Source of the DNA: Bacteroidales bacterium UBA1077
GTDB taxonomy: Bacteria; Bacteroidota; Bacteroidia; Bacteroidales; UBA932
Reading direction: 5' to 3'
Assembly: GCA_002314195.1 (NCBI GenBank)
Contig: DCCQ01000133.1
Location: 1-32,364 of the forward strand
Length of the DNA: 32,364 nt
Made by a program: the position numbers and the translations under genes. This document shows positions 23,881-31,119 of this stretch, in pieces (the stretch's first letter is position 1; each line of letters opens with the position of its first letter). The notes under the pieces are model-generated. The model searched no databases. It was given only the letters and a program-made list of their open reading frames with translations, and was not told the origin of the DNA.

Positions 23881-25791
23881 TATGGCTTGATATTCAGCCA
23901 TTCCGAGTTCGTCGTAAAGCCTGGCTGTGTTCTGTGTGCGCTCCTCGGCCCTCTGCCAGAACTCTCTCGGGTCGTCGCCCGGGAACGGAACGATGTCTTT
24001 CTGGGAAAGGTGGCGGAAGATGGCGTGGCGCTTCTCTATAAGCTCGTCCGGGCTGAGCGGAACGGCCATGTCTACCCTCCAGAGTTCCCACTCCATCCAT
24101 GCGCCTCTGTAGAGCCAGATCGTGGTGTCGTTAAGCCAGTCGTTGCCTTCCTCCTTGAGCTGTTCGATGGCTTCCAGCGCGGCTTCGGTGCAGACCCTGT
24201 GGGTTCCGTGTGGATCGGCAAGGTCTCCGGCCATGTAGATCTGGTCAGGATGGATCTTCGCGATCAGGGCCTTGATGATGTCAAGGTCTTTCTGTGTGCG
24301 GGGAAGTTTGGTGACTCCTCCGGACTCGTAGAACGGCAGGTTGAGAAAGTGCACGTTGGTGTTGTCGTTGAGGCCGAAGCTTCTGTCGGCCCCGCGGGCC
24401 TCGCTGCGACGGATGGCCGCCTTTATGGCGAGAAGCTCTTTAGGTTCAGGCTCTCCCGGCTTCTTGGAGTCGATGATCTTCTTCACTTCATCGAACTTGT
24501 CGGCGAATCCGAGCTGGTAGGCCGCGTCCATGTGCTGGAGCACGACATCATCATGCACGGCAAGGTCTCCTGAGGTCTCGTAGGCGACGTGCACGTCATG
24601 TCCTTGATGCACAAGGCGGATGAACGTGCCGCCCATGGAGATCACATCATCGTCCGGGTGAGGGGAGAAGATGAGAACTTTCTTAGGGAACGGGTTGGAT
24701 TTGACAGGCCTTGTGGAGTCGTCCGCGTTCGGCTTTCCTCCAGGCCAGCCTGATATGGTGTGCTGGAAATCGTTGAACACGTCGATGTTGATCTTGTCGA
24801 ACGGTCCGTGTAGTTCTATGAGTTCCCCGAGGAAGTTCTCAAGATAGTCCTGCTGGGTGAGCTTGAGGATCGGCTTGTGGACCCGTTGACAAAGCCACAC
24901 GACGGCCTTCCGGATCAATTTGGGAGTCCATTCGCAAGGACCTACCATCCAAGGGGCCACCGATCTGGTAAGAAGCGACGCGGCCATCTCGTCTGTGTAG
25001 AAGGAGATGTTGTCGTGGCTCTGGAGCCATGACGCCGGGCATGAGGAGTCGATGTCTCCTTCGACAATTCTTTTGACTATCCCGGCCTTGTCTTCTCCCC
25101 AGGCCATCAGGATGATTCTGCGCGCGCTCATCATGGTGCCGATGCCCATGGTTATCGCGGCCTTAGGGGTGACGGCGATGTCTCCGTTGAAATTGTGAGC
25201 CTGTCTCTTTCTGGACTGGTAGGAGAGAGGGACGGTGCGTGTCTGGCTCTTCTCGGCAGATCCGGCCTCGTTGAAACCGACCTGTCCTCCTTCGCCGACA
25301 CCGATCACAAGCAGGTCAATTCCTCTGGCAATCTTCTCGAATTCGGCGCAATAGTCTGAAACCTGATCCTTCGGGACAGAACCGTCAGGAATATGTATGT
25401 TTTCCTTTTTGACGTCAACCTGGTCCAGAAACTCGGCGTGCAGCCTGTGGTTGCGGCTCTGTTTGGAGTCTCTGTCGCAAGGGTAATATTCGTCGATTGA
25501 GAACACCTCGACATTCGCGAAGGAGACTTTGCCTTCCTTGAACTGCCTTGTGAGGTTGTTGTAGAGGGACACCGGAGTCTTACCGGTTGTAAGACCGAGT
25601 CTGAATGTACGTGGGAGCGCCGCTCTCTCGTGGTCTTTGATTGCTTTGACAATAAGCTCGGCCACTCTGTCGCTGCCGATCGCCGCATCGTCAAAAATCT
25701 CGGTGGTGATTTTCTCGTAGGAGTGGAGAATGCTCTTGGGCAGGTTCCCCTCAATCAGTCCACCATCCTTTGGTAAAGAAAAGTGTTTCAT
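23857..25791 (-). CDS. NagB-like domain fused to a PIG-L/LmbE deacetylase
   Basis: About 644 aa. The N-terminal 290 residues resemble glucosamine-6-phosphate deaminase (LGLTTGKTPVSLYNNL; FSIDEYYP with Asp100). The catalytic loop, however, reads VGEGGQVGFNE (166-175): Gly and Gln replace the Asp141 and His143 of active NagB, while the Glu is kept. The domain is probably not a normal deaminase. The C-terminal domain has the PIG-L zinc motif FSPHPDDDVISMGG (375-388) and DPHGTHR, so it likely removes an acetyl group from an N-acetylglucosamine derivative. Such NagB/PIG-L fusions are known in Bacteroidota. The frame extends to 25851, but the ATG at 25791 (MKHFSLPKDGG) is the more plausible start. 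It is probably co-transcribed with nagB. Confidence 0.88.
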   Translation of the reverse strand: MKHFSLPKDGGLIEGNLPKSILHSYEKITTEIFDDAAIGSDRVAELIVKAIKDHERAALPRTFRLGLTTGKTPVSLYNNLTRQFKEGKVSFANVEVFSIDEYYPCDRDSKQSRNHRLHAEFLDQVDVKKENIHIPDGSVPKDQVSDYCAEFEKIARGIDLLVIGVGEGGQVGFNEAGSAEKSQTRTVPLSYQSRKRQAHNFNGDIAVTPKAAITMGIGTMMSARRIILMAWGEDKAGIVKRIVEGDIDSSCPASWLQSHDNISFYTDEMAASLLTRSVAPWMVGPCEWTPKLIRKAVVWLCQRVHKPILKLTQQDYLENFLGELIELHGPFDKINIDVFNDFQHTISGWPGGKPNADDSTRPVKSNPFPKKVLIFSPHPDDDVISMGGTFIRLVHQGHDVHVAYETSGDLAVHDDVVLQHMDAAYQLGFADKFDEVKKIIDSKKPGEPEPKELLAIKAAIRRSEARGADRSFGLNDNTNVHFLNLPFYESGGVTKLPRTQKDLDIIKALIAKIHPDQIYMAGDLADPHGTHRVCTEAALEAIEQLKEEGNDWLNDTTIWLYRGAWMEWELWRVDMAVPLSPDELIEKRHAIFRHLSQKDIVPFPGDDPREFWQRAEERTQNTARLYDELGMAEYQAIEVFLRLK

Positions 25792-26091
25792 TTCTTTGAG
25801 CTTAAAATTTCGTTTAATGTGATATGTTTCGCCAGCCCGTTTCCGGACCAAAGCTCTATGTCGTTTCCGCGTTCCGGACGGTCGCGGTTCCCGTACCTAA
25901 AGTCACGACAATACGTGACTGCCGGTTTAAACCATACAAATATAATCAGTTTTCCCATAAAGCGGATTTATTTTTTTTCGCATAAGCTTTTTTGTGGAAT
26001 GTTTTGGAATATCGGAGGAAAATCAATAACTTTGTAATCCTTTGGGAAGCGGAAGCGCAGAAGTTCCCGAGGAAAAAGTCTACATGAATAT
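25792..26091. other. Intergenic region with the fusion-gene leader and the tRNA promoter
   Basis: This 300-bp gap has no gene. On the minus strand TATATTTG (25944-25937) is a -7 candidate for the fusion gene, giving a leader of about 140 nt. That leader contains a 7-bp hairpin, AGTCACG (25901-25907) with CGTGACT (25914-25920). The plus-strand tRNA promoter occupies 26003-26034. Confidence 0.5.
26003..26034 (+). promoter_or_regulatory. Promoter of tRNA-Leu
   Basis: TTTG (26003-26006), 20 nt, TAACTTTG (26027-26034): a complete match to the Bacteroidota consensus, about 57 nt before the mature tRNA. Confidence 0.85.
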
Positions 26092-26176
26092 GCCCGAATG
26101 GCGGAATTGGTAGACGCGTTGGACTCAAAATCCAATGTCCTTTAAAGACGTGCCGGTTCGAGCCCGGCTTTGGGCA
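26092..26176 (+). tRNA. tRNA-Leu (anticodon CAA)
   Basis: The acceptor arms GCCCGAA (26092-26098) and TTTGGGC (26169-26175) pair with one G-T, followed by discriminator A. The anticodon stem TTGGA/TCCAA encloses the loop CTCAAAA, giving anticodon CAA for UUG codons. A long variable arm (TGTCCTTTAAAGACG) marks a class II tRNA, and the T-arm is CCGGTTCGAGCCCGG. The CCA end is not encoded. Confidence 0.96.
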
Positions 26177-26177
26177 C

Positions 26178-26216
26178 GAAAAAGGGCTGACTAAAATATT
26201 AGTCAAGCCCTTTTTC
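26178..26216 (+). terminator. Intrinsic terminator of the tRNA gene
   Basis: AAAAGGGCTGACTA and TAGTCAAGCCCTTTT pair with a single bulged A around a 6-nt loop (about 26180-26214), followed by further T residues. It lies directly after the tRNA. Confidence 0.88.
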
Positions 26217-26518
26217 TTTGGTTCGCTCGGCATGAACATATTGCCGCCATTTTGCAAAATGGCATCTTATCGTCCTTTGCCGCATCTATAAACCCATCTG
26301 ACTGATGGCATAAATAATTACTTTTGGATATTCCCCATTCAAGTTATAAATGGAGCCCTTGAAAACGTCTCTGATTTTGGAAGAAAGAGCAGCTGTCTAT
26401 TAGAGTTGATGTCTGCTTTTTCCTTTTTTTTGTATATTTGTCAAGGAGATGGCTTCGGGAGGCGGGAATGCCGGGAAGAAGCGGTCTTGTTTAACCAAAT
26501 TAGAATCTGGAACACACT
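26217..26518. other. Intergenic region with an 18-bp palindrome and the pyrH promoter
   Basis: This 302-bp gap has no supported gene. GCCATTTTGCAAAATGGC (26246-26263) is a perfect palindrome. TATATTTG (26433-26440) fits the -7 box and would start the pyrH transcript about 70 nt before its ATG; its -33 element is not clear. Confidence 0.6.
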
Positions 26519-27223
26519 ATGTACAAGAGAGTTTTGCTTAAATTGAGCGGAGAGAGCCTGGGCGGTGCTGTCGGAAAGGGACTTGACCCGGATAGCTTGC
26601 GGAAATATTCAAAGGAAATCGCGCAGGCGGCAAAGGCCGGGTTGCAGATCGCCATCGTCAACGGCGGAGGCAACATATTCAGAGGCCTTCAGGGGCTTGA
26701 CAAAGGATTCGACCGCGTCGAAGGTGACAGGATGGGCATGCTCGCAACTGTGATAAATTCGTTGGCTCTCAGTCAGTTCATTAAGGATGAAGGGGTGAAG
26801 GCTGAGGTCTTTTCCGCCACTCCGATGGAACCGCTTGTACGCTACTATAACCGTGACAACGCCGTCAAGGTGCTGGAGGAAGGGGGAGTGGCGCTCATCG
26901 CCGGAGGAACCGGCAGCCCGTTCTTCACGACTGATTCCGGAGCGGCGCTCAGAGCCCTTGAGATCAAGGCCGACGTCGTGCTGAAAGGAACCCGTGTCGA
27001 TGGAGTCTACACTGCTGACCCTGAGAAGGATCCGACTGCCGTCAAGTACGATGAACTGACGTTCGACGAGGCGATGGCAAAGCATCTCAAGGTTCTCGAC
27101 CAGACCGCTTATGCCCTTTGCAACGACGGGAACATGCCGATCATCGTCTTCGATGTGAACGGCGAGGGCAACCTGCTGAAGCTTGTCAACGGTGAGAAAG
27201 TCGGGACGCTTGTCCACAAATAA
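26519..27223 (+). CDS. pyrH: UMP kinase
   Basis: 234 aa, the usual length. Phosphorylates UMP to UDP with ATP, a bacterial-type amino-acid-kinase-fold enzyme acting as a hexamer in the cytoplasm. Visible motifs: N-terminal KRVLLKLSGESLGG (phosphate binding), IVNGGGNIFRG, DRMGMLATVINSLAL, the glycine-rich GGTGSPFFTTDSGAALRALEI, and DGVYTADPEKDPTAVKYDEL near the C-terminus. Upstream of frr by 112 bp, the conserved pyrH-frr order found across bacteria. Confidence 0.97.
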   Translation: MYKRVLLKLSGESLGGAVGKGLDPDSLRKYSKEIAQAAKAGLQIAIVNGGGNIFRGLQGLDKGFDRVEGDRMGMLATVINSLALSQFIKDEGVKAEVFSATPMEPLVRYYNRDNAVKVLEEGGVALIAGGTGSPFFTTDSGAALRALEIKADVVLKGTRVDGVYTADPEKDPTAVKYDELTFDEAMAKHLKVLDQTAYALCNDGNMPIIVFDVNGEGNLLKLVNGEKVGTLVHK

Positions 27224-27335
27224 CAGCCTGCCCAGGAAAAACAGCAATCTATGTACAGGCCGGCTGCAATTTTCTGGAGTGGCGACTTTTTGGTAAAAAA
27301 CAGATTTTTTAAGATAACAATTAACACAATACACT

Positions 27336-27905
27336 ATGCTTACAGACAAAGCTAAAGAAATCATCAGCGGAGTGAAGACCAAAATGGAGGACTCTGTGCT
27401 GTTCCTTGAGGAAGACCTCAAGACCTACCGTGTCGGAAAGGCCAATCCGTCGATCCTCAACAATGTGACCGTGGATTATTACGGAACTCCGACCCCCGTC
27501 CCTCAGGTGGCTTCGGTCACGGTTCCTGACGCAAGGACCATCGCCATCCAGCCTTGGGAGAAGAGCATGATTCCTGTGATCGAGAAGGCGATCATCAACG
27601 CCAACCTCGGTTTCACCCCTTCGAACAACGGCGAGGTTATCCGCTGCCCTGTTCCGCCTCTCACTGAGGAAAGGCGCAAGGAACTCATCAAGAAGGCGAA
27701 GGCCACAGGCGAGAACATCAAGGTCGCCGTGCGCAACGCCCGCCGCGACGGAGTGGATGCCCTGAAGAAGGCTGAAAAGGCCGGTGAGTTCTCCGAGGAC
27801 GTGCGTAAGGAGGGCGAGGACGAGATCCAGAAGATCACCGACGCCAAAGTGAAGGCCATCGACGAACTCGTCTCAGCGAAGGAGAAGGAGATATTGACCG
27901 TCTAA
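27336..27905 (+). CDS. frr: Ribosome recycling factor
   Basis: 189 aa, close to the usual 185. Works with EF-G to split the post-termination ribosome. Characteristic segments: DLKTYRVGKANPSILNNVTVDYYGTPTPVPQVASV, WEKSMIPVIEKAI, NLGFTPSNNGEVIRCPVPPLTEERRKELIKKAK, and RNARRDGVDALKKAEK. Domain I helices and domain II beta region are complete. It follows pyrH and is closed by a long hairpin. Confidence 0.97.
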   Translation: MLTDKAKEIISGVKTKMEDSVLFLEEDLKTYRVGKANPSILNNVTVDYYGTPTPVPQVASVTVPDARTIAIQPWEKSMIPVIEKAIINANLGFTPSNNGEVIRCPVPPLTEERRKELIKKAKATGENIKVAVRNARRDGVDALKKAEKAGEFSEDVRKEGEDEIQKITDAKVKAIDELVSAKEKEILTV

Positions 27906-27968
27906 TGAATGCCTTGGAACGCGGTGGGTGAATCTCACCCGTCGTTCAGGCATATTCATTAAATTTTT
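27906..27968 (+). terminator. Long hairpin and T-rich tract after frr
   Basis: A stacked hairpin starts at the base after the frr stop: TGAATGCCT (27906-27914) with AGGCATATTCA (27948-27958, two-base bulge), GAACG with CGTTC, and GGGTGA with TCACCC. TTAAATTTTT follows. It separates frr from the aromatic operon promoter, which shows the downstream attenuator hairpin is a separate element. Confidence 0.65.
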
Positions 27969-27992
27969 AGGAACATTTTCTCCTGAATTTAC

Positions 27993-28000
27993 TATCTTTG
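27993..28000 (+). promoter_or_regulatory. -7 box of the aromatic operon promoter
   Basis: TATCTTTG matches TAnnTTTG exactly. Transcription would begin near 28005-28009, at or just before the leader peptide ATG, so the leader mRNA may be nearly leaderless. The -33 element is weak (TTTAG at 27966-27970, a longer spacing than usual). Confidence 0.6.
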
Positions 28001-28007
28001 CATAGTT

Positions 28008-28067
28008 ATGATGATGAGCACACGATTTTATTCATTCGGTTTTTATTTCTTTTACCGCGGCAGGTAG
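28008..28067 (+). CDS. Leader peptide of the aromatic operon attenuator (Phe/Tyr-rich)
   Basis: A 19-codon ORF reading MMMSTRFYSFGFYFFYRGR then TAG. Eight of the ten residues 7-16 are Phe (5) or Tyr (3), and there is no Trp. It directly follows the promoter and precedes pheA, whose operon makes phenylalanine and tyrosine. Three consecutive ATGs (28008, 28011, 28014) leave the exact start open. The composition is that of a sensing leader peptide: scarcity of charged Phe- or Tyr-tRNA would stall the ribosome on codons 28026-28055. The peptide itself probably has no other function. Confidence 0.85.
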   Translation: MMMSTRFYSFGFYFFYRGR

Positions 28068-28131
28068 AGGACCGGACGAGCGTGTGCAGGAATATTCAGA
28101 AAAAAGATAGATGAATATACGGCTGTCCGGT
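28035..28131 (+). promoter_or_regulatory. Attenuator: anti-antiterminator and antiterminator segments
   Basis: Segment 1, TTCGGT (28035-28040, within the leader codons), can pair with ACCGGA (28071-28076, one G-U). Segment 2, ACCGGAC (28071-28077), can instead pair with GTCCGGT (28125-28131). That second pairing is reinforced by an inner stem, ATATTCA (28092-28098) with TGAATAT (28112-28118). GTCCGG is also the left arm of the terminator, so the two structures exclude each other. A ribosome stalled on the Phe/Tyr codons covers segment 1 and frees segment 2 to block the terminator. A ribosome that reaches the stop codon at 28065-28067 would mask segment 2. Confidence 0.75.
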
Positions 28132-28153
28132 GCTTTTCCGGGCAGCTTTTTTT
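28122..28153 (+). terminator. Attenuator terminator of the aromatic operon
   Basis: GCTGTCCGG (28122-28130) pairs with CCGGGCAGC (28138-28146) with one G-U around a 7-nt loop and is followed by seven T (28147-28153). It lies between the leader peptide and pheA, so transcription of the operon must pass it. Confidence 0.88.
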
Positions 28154-28193
28154 ATTGGGCTGATTTCTTCGCCGCTGCGGTGAAAGCAAGCCC

Positions 28194-28210
28194 CCTCCCA
28201 AGAGGGGAGG
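28194..28210 (+). promoter_or_regulatory. Hairpin covering the pheA Shine-Dalgarno-like sequence
   Basis: CCTCCC (28194-28199) and GGGAGG (28205-28210) can form six G-C-rich pairs around AAGAG. The right arm is the ribosome-binding-like sequence just before the pheA start. Confidence 0.5.
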
Positions 28211-28218
28211 AAGATGAA

Positions 28219-29061
28219 ATGATGACGAACATGACAAAAGTCGCTATACAAGGTTACCGTGGATGCTTCCACGAGCAGGCTGCAAGGGCGTTCTATTCCG
28301 CCCGTGGGGAGGAAATCTCCATTGTGGAATGTCCGACCTTCGATGGTTTGTTCAAGGCTATGGCTTCCGGTGAGGCCCAGGCCGCGGCGATGGCCATCGA
28401 GAACACGATCTCGGGAGGCCTTATCCCCAATTTTGAGTTGCTGAGATCGAATCCCTACAAGATCAAAGGTGAGGTGTATATCCCCATACATCAGAACCTT
28501 ATGGCGTTGCCTGGGCAGGACATCCACGACATAAGGGAGGTGCGGACGCACTATATGGCAATCAACCAGACCCGTCAGTTTTTTGAGCGCAACTGTCCGT
28601 GGATCACGATGGTGGAGTCCGAGGACACGGCCAAAAGCGCCATCGACATCGCGGCCGGAGGATTGAAGGGGGTAGGGGCGGTTGCTTCTGAGTTGGCGGC
28701 AGAGCAGAATGGACTTGAGATTCTTGCCCGGAGCATTGAGACCTACAAGCAGAATTTCACCCGCTTCCTTATTCTGGATGATGCCGTCACTGTCCCTCGT
28801 CGGGATATTAACAAGGCAAGCCTCTGCTTCACCTTGCCACACAAGCCGGGCTCTCTGGCTCAGGTGCTTACGATTCTCTCGTTCTACGACATGAACCTCA
28901 CGAGAATCCAATCCCTGCCGATCCCCGGGCAGGAATGGCAGTACTTTTTCTATGCGGACATCAAGTTCGCGACATACTGTCGCTACCGTCAGGCCTTGAA
29001 GGCGGTCCGGCCTTTGATGGAAGGACTTGACATTTTGGGCGAATATAAATCTTCGATGTAA
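28219..29061 (+). CDS. pheA: Prephenate dehydratase with ACT domain
   Basis: About 280 aa. Converts prephenate to phenylpyruvate in phenylalanine synthesis. The catalytic domain shows KVAIQGYRGCFHEQAA, MAIENTISGGLIPNF (family form ENS.xG) and the TRF motif in NFTRFLIL. The C-terminal ACT domain starts at LCFTLPHKPGSLAQVL; the Phe-binding ESRP motif of other species reads IQSLP here, so feedback inhibition may differ. The open frame runs up to an ATG at 28111, but that start lies upstream of the attenuator terminator and adds a non-homologous stretch. The start at 28219 (or 28222) has a GGGGAGG Shine-Dalgarno-like sequence 8-9 nt upstream and begins just before the conserved fold. First gene of a tight four-gene operon. 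Confidence 0.93.
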   Translation: MMTNMTKVAIQGYRGCFHEQAARAFYSARGEEISIVECPTFDGLFKAMASGEAQAAAMAIENTISGGLIPNFELLRSNPYKIKGEVYIPIHQNLMALPGQDIHDIREVRTHYMAINQTRQFFERNCPWITMVESEDTAKSAIDIAAGGLKGVGAVASELAAEQNGLEILARSIETYKQNFTRFLILDDAVTVPRRDINKASLCFTLPHKPGSLAQVLTILSFYDMNLTRIQSLPIPGQEWQYFFYADIKFATYCRYRQALKAVRPLMEGLDILGEYKSSM

Positions 29062-29063
29062 TC

Positions 29064-30266
29064 ATGATCATTGAACCAGCAAAAAGAACATCATCTGTTC
29101 AGGAATATTACTTCTCACGCAAGCAGAAGGAACTTGACGCTCTGAACGCCGAACGCGTCTCCCGTGGAGAGGACAAGATAATCAATTTAGGAATAGGCGC
29201 TCCGGACGGGATGCCTCCACAGGCGGCGATTGACGCTCTGGTTGAGGCCGCCCGCAAGCCCGGGAATCATGCCTATCAGAACTACAAAGGTCTTCCTGAA
29301 CTCAGACAGGCCTTCGCTGATTGGTATTCACGCTACTACGGAGTGACCCTCAATCCAAACGGCGGCATCCAGCCATTGGTCGGGTCCAAGGAAGGCATTC
29401 TGCTGATTTCGATGGCGTTTGTCAATCCCGGCGACAAGGTGCTTGTCCCGGATCCGGGTTACCCGACCTACACCTCGGCCTCAAAACTGGTCGGAGCCGA
29501 GATAGCCACATACGATTTGAAAGAGGAAAACCGTTGGTGGCCGGATTTCGACGCATTGGAAAGGATGGATCTGGAAGGAGTGAAGATAATGTGGACCAAT
29601 TATCCGAATATGCCGACCGGCGCGAAGGCCACTCCCGAACTTTATCAACGGCTGGTGGATTTCGGTCTGAAGCACAAGGTCTTGATAGTGAATGATAATC
29701 CATATTCATTTATCCTGTGTGGGAAACCGCTTTCCATACTGGCCGCCAAAGGGGCGGAGGATTGCTGTCTGGAACTGAACTCACTGAGCAAGGCTCACAA
29801 CATGAGCGGATGGCGAATCGGAATGGTAGGCGGAGCTCCTGAACTGATCGCGGAGGTGCTGAAAGTCAAGAGCCAGATGGATTCCGGGATGTTCAAGCCA
29901 CTCCAGCTGGCGGCCATCGAGGCGCTGAGGCAGAGCCCGGAATGGTTTGAAGAACTTAATTCTGAATATGTCCGCAGACGTGTTGCGGCAGGAAGGATAT
30001 TTGATACACTCGGCGCGGTCTATGACCACGACACGGGGGGGCTGTTCCTTTGGGGGCGTGTGCCGTCCAAGTATGCTGAGAACGGGATGACAGCCGGTGA
30101 GGTGATCTCGGAACGCATTCTGCATCAGGCCGGTGTGTTCATCACTCCGGGCTTCATATTCGGAAAGAACGGTGACAATTACATCCGTATTTCTCTCTGC
30201 GCGAAGCCGGAGGTCCTTGATCGCGCGAATAAAAAAATAGAAAAAGTTATAAAAAATATTTTATGA
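29064..30266 (+). CDS. PLP-dependent class I/II aminotransferase of the aromatic operon
   Basis: 400 aa fold-type I aminotransferase. Visible motifs: NLGIGAPDGMPPQAA near the N-terminus, YQNYKGLPELRQAFADWY, VPDPGYPTYTSASKL, NYPNMPTGAKA (the usual NPNNPTG motif), VNDNPYSF (PLP pyridine-binding Asp), SLSKAHNMSGWRIG with the Schiff-base Lys, and the substrate-carboxylate Arg region YIRISLCA. Annotated elsewhere as aspartate- or LL-DAP-type aminotransferase. Its place between pheA and tyrA suggests it transaminates phenylpyruvate and 4-hydroxyphenylpyruvate (inference). It starts 2 nt after pheA ends and overlaps tyrA by 4 bp. Confidence 0.93.
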   Translation: MIIEPAKRTSSVQEYYFSRKQKELDALNAERVSRGEDKIINLGIGAPDGMPPQAAIDALVEAARKPGNHAYQNYKGLPELRQAFADWYSRYYGVTLNPNGGIQPLVGSKEGILLISMAFVNPGDKVLVPDPGYPTYTSASKLVGAEIATYDLKEENRWWPDFDALERMDLEGVKIMWTNYPNMPTGAKATPELYQRLVDFGLKHKVLIVNDNPYSFILCGKPLSILAAKGAEDCCLELNSLSKAHNMSGWRIGMVGGAPELIAEVLKVKSQMDSGMFKPLQLAAIEALRQSPEWFEELNSEYVRRRVAAGRIFDTLGAVYDHDTGGLFLWGRVPSKYAENGMTAGEVISERILHQAGVFITPGFIFGKNGDNYIRISLCAKPEVLDRANKKIEKVIKNIL

Positions 30267-31117
30267 TTGTAGGAATCATTGGTCTGGGCCTGATCGGAGG
30301 ATCGATGGCCATCGACCTGAAACGCAGAGGCTTTGCCAAGACGGTTCTCGGAGTCGAGGCCGATCCTGTGAACGCCGCCGCCGCTGAAAAGATGGAACTC
30401 GTGGACGAGGTTGTTCCGTTTGAGGAGTGTGTACGCAGGAGCGACATCACGGTGATAGCGATCCCGGTCGGAGCGGCCGTGAAGATGCTCCCACAGGTGC
30501 TTGACATATTCAAAGAAGAAGGTAATGGAAAGAAGATCGTGATCGACACCTGCTCCACGAAGAGCAACATTGTCCGTGCGGCGCATTACCATCCTATGCG
30601 GGGCCGTTTCGTGGCGACACACCCGATGGCCGGCACTGAATATTCAGGACCTTGGGCCGCCATGCCGAACCTATTCGATGGTCGCGCATGCATATTCGCG
30701 AACACAGAGGATTCTGATCCGCAGGCGGTTAAAGTCATTGAGGAACTGTATGACGCGTTGAATATGCGCCCGCTTTTCATGAACGCCGACAGCCACGATG
30801 TGCACACCGCCTATGTCTCGCACATCTCGCACGTCACTTCCTTCGCGCTGGCACTCACGGTTCTTGAGAAGGAAAAGGACGAAAAGCACATCTTCGACCT
30901 GGCTTCGGGTGGATTCTCCTCGACCGTCCGGTTGGCGAAGAGTTCCGCCGAGATGTGGACCCCGATTCTGAACCAGAACAGGGACAATGTGCTGCACGTC
31001 ATCGACACATACCTTGAGAAAATGAGACTATTCCGGGACGCGATCGCGGACTATGACAACGACCGTATCACCGGACTTATTCATGAAGCTAACAGGATTA
31101 AAAAGATTTTGAGATAG
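30263..31117 (+). CDS. tyrA: Prephenate dehydrogenase
   Basis: 284 aa. Oxidative decarboxylation of prephenate to 4-hydroxyphenylpyruvate for tyrosine synthesis. The N-terminal Rossmann motif is GIIGLGLIGGSMAIDL; VIAIPVGA and DTCSTKSNI follow, then the family signature ATHPMAGTEYSGPWAA with the catalytic His, and a helical C-terminal domain with SHISHVTSFALA. There is no ACT or chorismate mutase domain. Start overlaps the aminotransferase stop (ATGA), and only 2 nt separate it from the DAHP synthase gene, so translation is probably coupled. Confidence 0.95.
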   Translation: MIVGIIGLGLIGGSMAIDLKRRGFAKTVLGVEADPVNAAAAEKMELVDEVVPFEECVRRSDITVIAIPVGAAVKMLPQVLDIFKEEGNGKKIVIDTCSTKSNIVRAAHYHPMRGRFVATHPMAGTEYSGPWAAMPNLFDGRACIFANTEDSDPQAVKVIEELYDALNMRPLFMNADSHDVHTAYVSHISHVTSFALALTVLEKEKDEKHIFDLASGGFSSTVRLAKSSAEMWTPILNQNRDNVLHVIDTYLEKMRLFRDAIADYDNDRITGLIHEANRIKKILR

Positions 31118-31119
31118 TT

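Noticed and set aside
26449..26540. Small upstream ORF (30 codons) overlapping the pyrH start
   Set aside because: It begins just after the predicted transcription start, but its composition has no regulatory signature and it is out of frame with pyrH. Nothing supports translation.
28111..28218. Upstream extension of the pheA frame starting at ATG 28111
   Set aside because: It would place the attenuator terminator and its T-tract inside coding sequence and adds residues unlike the prephenate dehydratase N-terminus. The start at 28219 has a ribosome-binding-like sequence and matches the fold.
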